Source: DATBLE01 sp046734415
GTDB lineage: Bacteria > Actinomycetota > Thermoleophilia > Gaiellales > Gaiellaceae
Direction: 5' to 3'
Length of the DNA: 6,383 bases
NCBI GenBank assembly: GCA_046734415.1
Contig: JBKPRD010000069.1
Location: 1-6,383, forward strand
The position numbers were made by a program, and so were the translations under genes. Positions 6,027 through 6,383 of this stretch are shown here, piece by piece. The first letter of the stretch is position 1; every line of letters starts with the position of its first letter. Under the pieces are notes generated by a model. It did not search any database, was not told the origin of the DNA, and was given only the letters and a program-made list of their open reading frames with translations.

Positions 6027-6188
6027 ATCGCTACCTCTGCTCCTGACCCGCTTCGGCAAGAGCTCCTCCGCCCGCCGGAGCCAGGCGGCGATGTCGCCGA
6101 CGTTTCCGGCCGGACCCGACCCGCGAGATCGAGCCGACACGGCAAGCACTACGGCAGAGAGCGTGTCCCACAGAGCCGAGCGTGCGCC
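6027..6188. other. Convergent intergenic stretch between nitrilase and the minus-strand gene
   Basis: No plus-strand gene is credible here; the ATG overlapping the nitrilase stop opens only seven codons (6023-6046). Several short inverted repeats cluster between 6066 and 6114. On the minus strand the frame stays open past the stop of the neighbouring gene and includes a G/C-third-position stretch (about 6039-6104; see findings). No tRNA-like or rRNA-like sequence was seen. Confidence 0.6.
6066..6114. terminator. Possible bidirectional terminator (clustered short hairpins)
   Basis: Three small inverted repeats lie in 49 bp between convergent genes: CTCCG/CGGAG around CCCGC (6066-6080), CGGCG/CGCCG around ATGT (6086-6099), and the palindrome TCCGGCCGGA (6105-6114). 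Stems are only 5 bp and the only T-run is TTT at 6103-6105, so this is a weak candidate. Convergent placement is the main argument for it. Confidence 0.25.
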
Positions 6189-6383
6189 CTAGGCCGCGCG
6201 GTCGAGCCGGACGTGCTCGTCGCCCCGAATGGGGCCTCTGCGGTCAGAGCTCTTGCGCCGGGCCAAGTACGCGTAGGGGTGGTAGAACGCGTCCATCGCA
6301 CTGTCTGGCGCGACCTCGAGGTCAAAAATCACGCCGGTGGCCAGGTCGCGGACGGAAAGCTCCACCCGCTTGCTGTCGGGGTG
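6189..6383 (-). CDS. Unrecognised protein, C-terminal 64 residues (5' end beyond right edge)
   Basis: Reading leftward from the last base, the minus strand is open for 64 codons to a TAG at 6191-6189. Codons mostly end in G or C, with a few AT-ending ones (ATT, TTT, AGT, TCT). The peptide has a strand-like segment (VELSVRDLATGVIFDLEVAP, 7-26), then an aromatic patch, DAFYHPYAYLARR (31-43), then a polar, basic tail ending HVRLDRAA. It has no signal, membrane segment or metal motif. An in-frame ATG (codon 30 from the edge) and GTG codons at 7 and 18 exist, but the coding character extends upstream to the edge, so the true start probably lies outside. I do not recognise the family; small, uncharacterised actinobacterial proteins with an aromatic C-terminal motif are a possible comparison. 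It is transcribed convergently with the nitrilase. Confidence 0.65.
   Translation of the reverse strand, partial: HPDSKRVELSVRDLATGVIFDLEVAPDSAMDAFYHPYAYLARRKSSDRRGPIRGDEHVRLDRAA

Noticed and set aside
6023..6046. ATG overlapping the nitrilase stop, opening a seven-codon frame (MNRYLCS)
   Set aside because: It mimics the ATGA coupling seen elsewhere, but seven codons with no ribosome-binding or conservation evidence cannot be called a gene.
6222..6235. Hairpin GCCCC-GAAT-GGGGC as a terminator
   Set aside because: It lies inside the minus-strand coding frame and has no following T-run on either strand, so codon content explains it as well.

Overview
This is a high-GC window (roughly 70% by eye) with strong G/C preference at third codon positions, very tight gene packing and repeated ATGA stop/start overlaps. 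That suggests a high-GC actinobacterium. The style of the Trp proteins reminds me of deep-branching Thermoleophilia, but that placement is an impression and no marker gene here proves it.

Layout. Positions 1-3589 (+) hold the distal part of a tryptophan biosynthesis operon: the C-terminal half of trpD (the 5' end lies outside the window), a trpC-trpF fusion, trpB and trpA. trpD/trpCF overlap by 8 bp and trpCF/trpB by ATGA. trpB and trpA, usually tightly coupled, are separated by 103 bp that contain a G/C-only inverted-repeat cluster right up to the trpA start and a set of GTGAC half-sites further upstream. Positions 3586-6026 (+) continue on the same strand, apparently in the same transcription unit, with a metallo-beta-lactamase-fold hydrolase (ATGA overlap with trpA), a class I SAM-dependent methyltransferase (9 bp gap) and a branch 1 nitrilase (ATGA overlap with the methyltransferase). 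Positions 6027-6188 are a short convergent intergenic stretch with small inverted repeats. Positions 6189-6383 (-) are the 3' end of an unrecognised gene entering from the right edge.

How the genes work together. TrpD, TrpCF, TrpB and TrpA catalyse the steps from anthranilate to L-tryptophan; trpE and trpG are not in the window and probably lie upstream or elsewhere. The three following genes are not standard Trp enzymes. Their overlapping arrangement suggests co-expression, but their substrates cannot be read from the sequence.

Most noteworthy: (i) all three TIM-barrel domains of the Trp pathway here look trimmed. IGPS and TrpA lack the usual N-terminal helix and have no alternative upstream start, TrpA also has a short segment after its DLP motif, and the PRAI domain is about 40 residues short with a probable beta-hairpin where helix 5 should be. 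(ii) The trpB-trpA gap can be drawn as two mutually exclusive hairpins, one of which buries the only G-rich ribosome-binding candidate. (iii) An MBL hydrolase, methyltransferase and nitrilase trio is translationally chained to the trp operon. I see no CRISPR array, rRNA, tRNA, IS element or phage gene.
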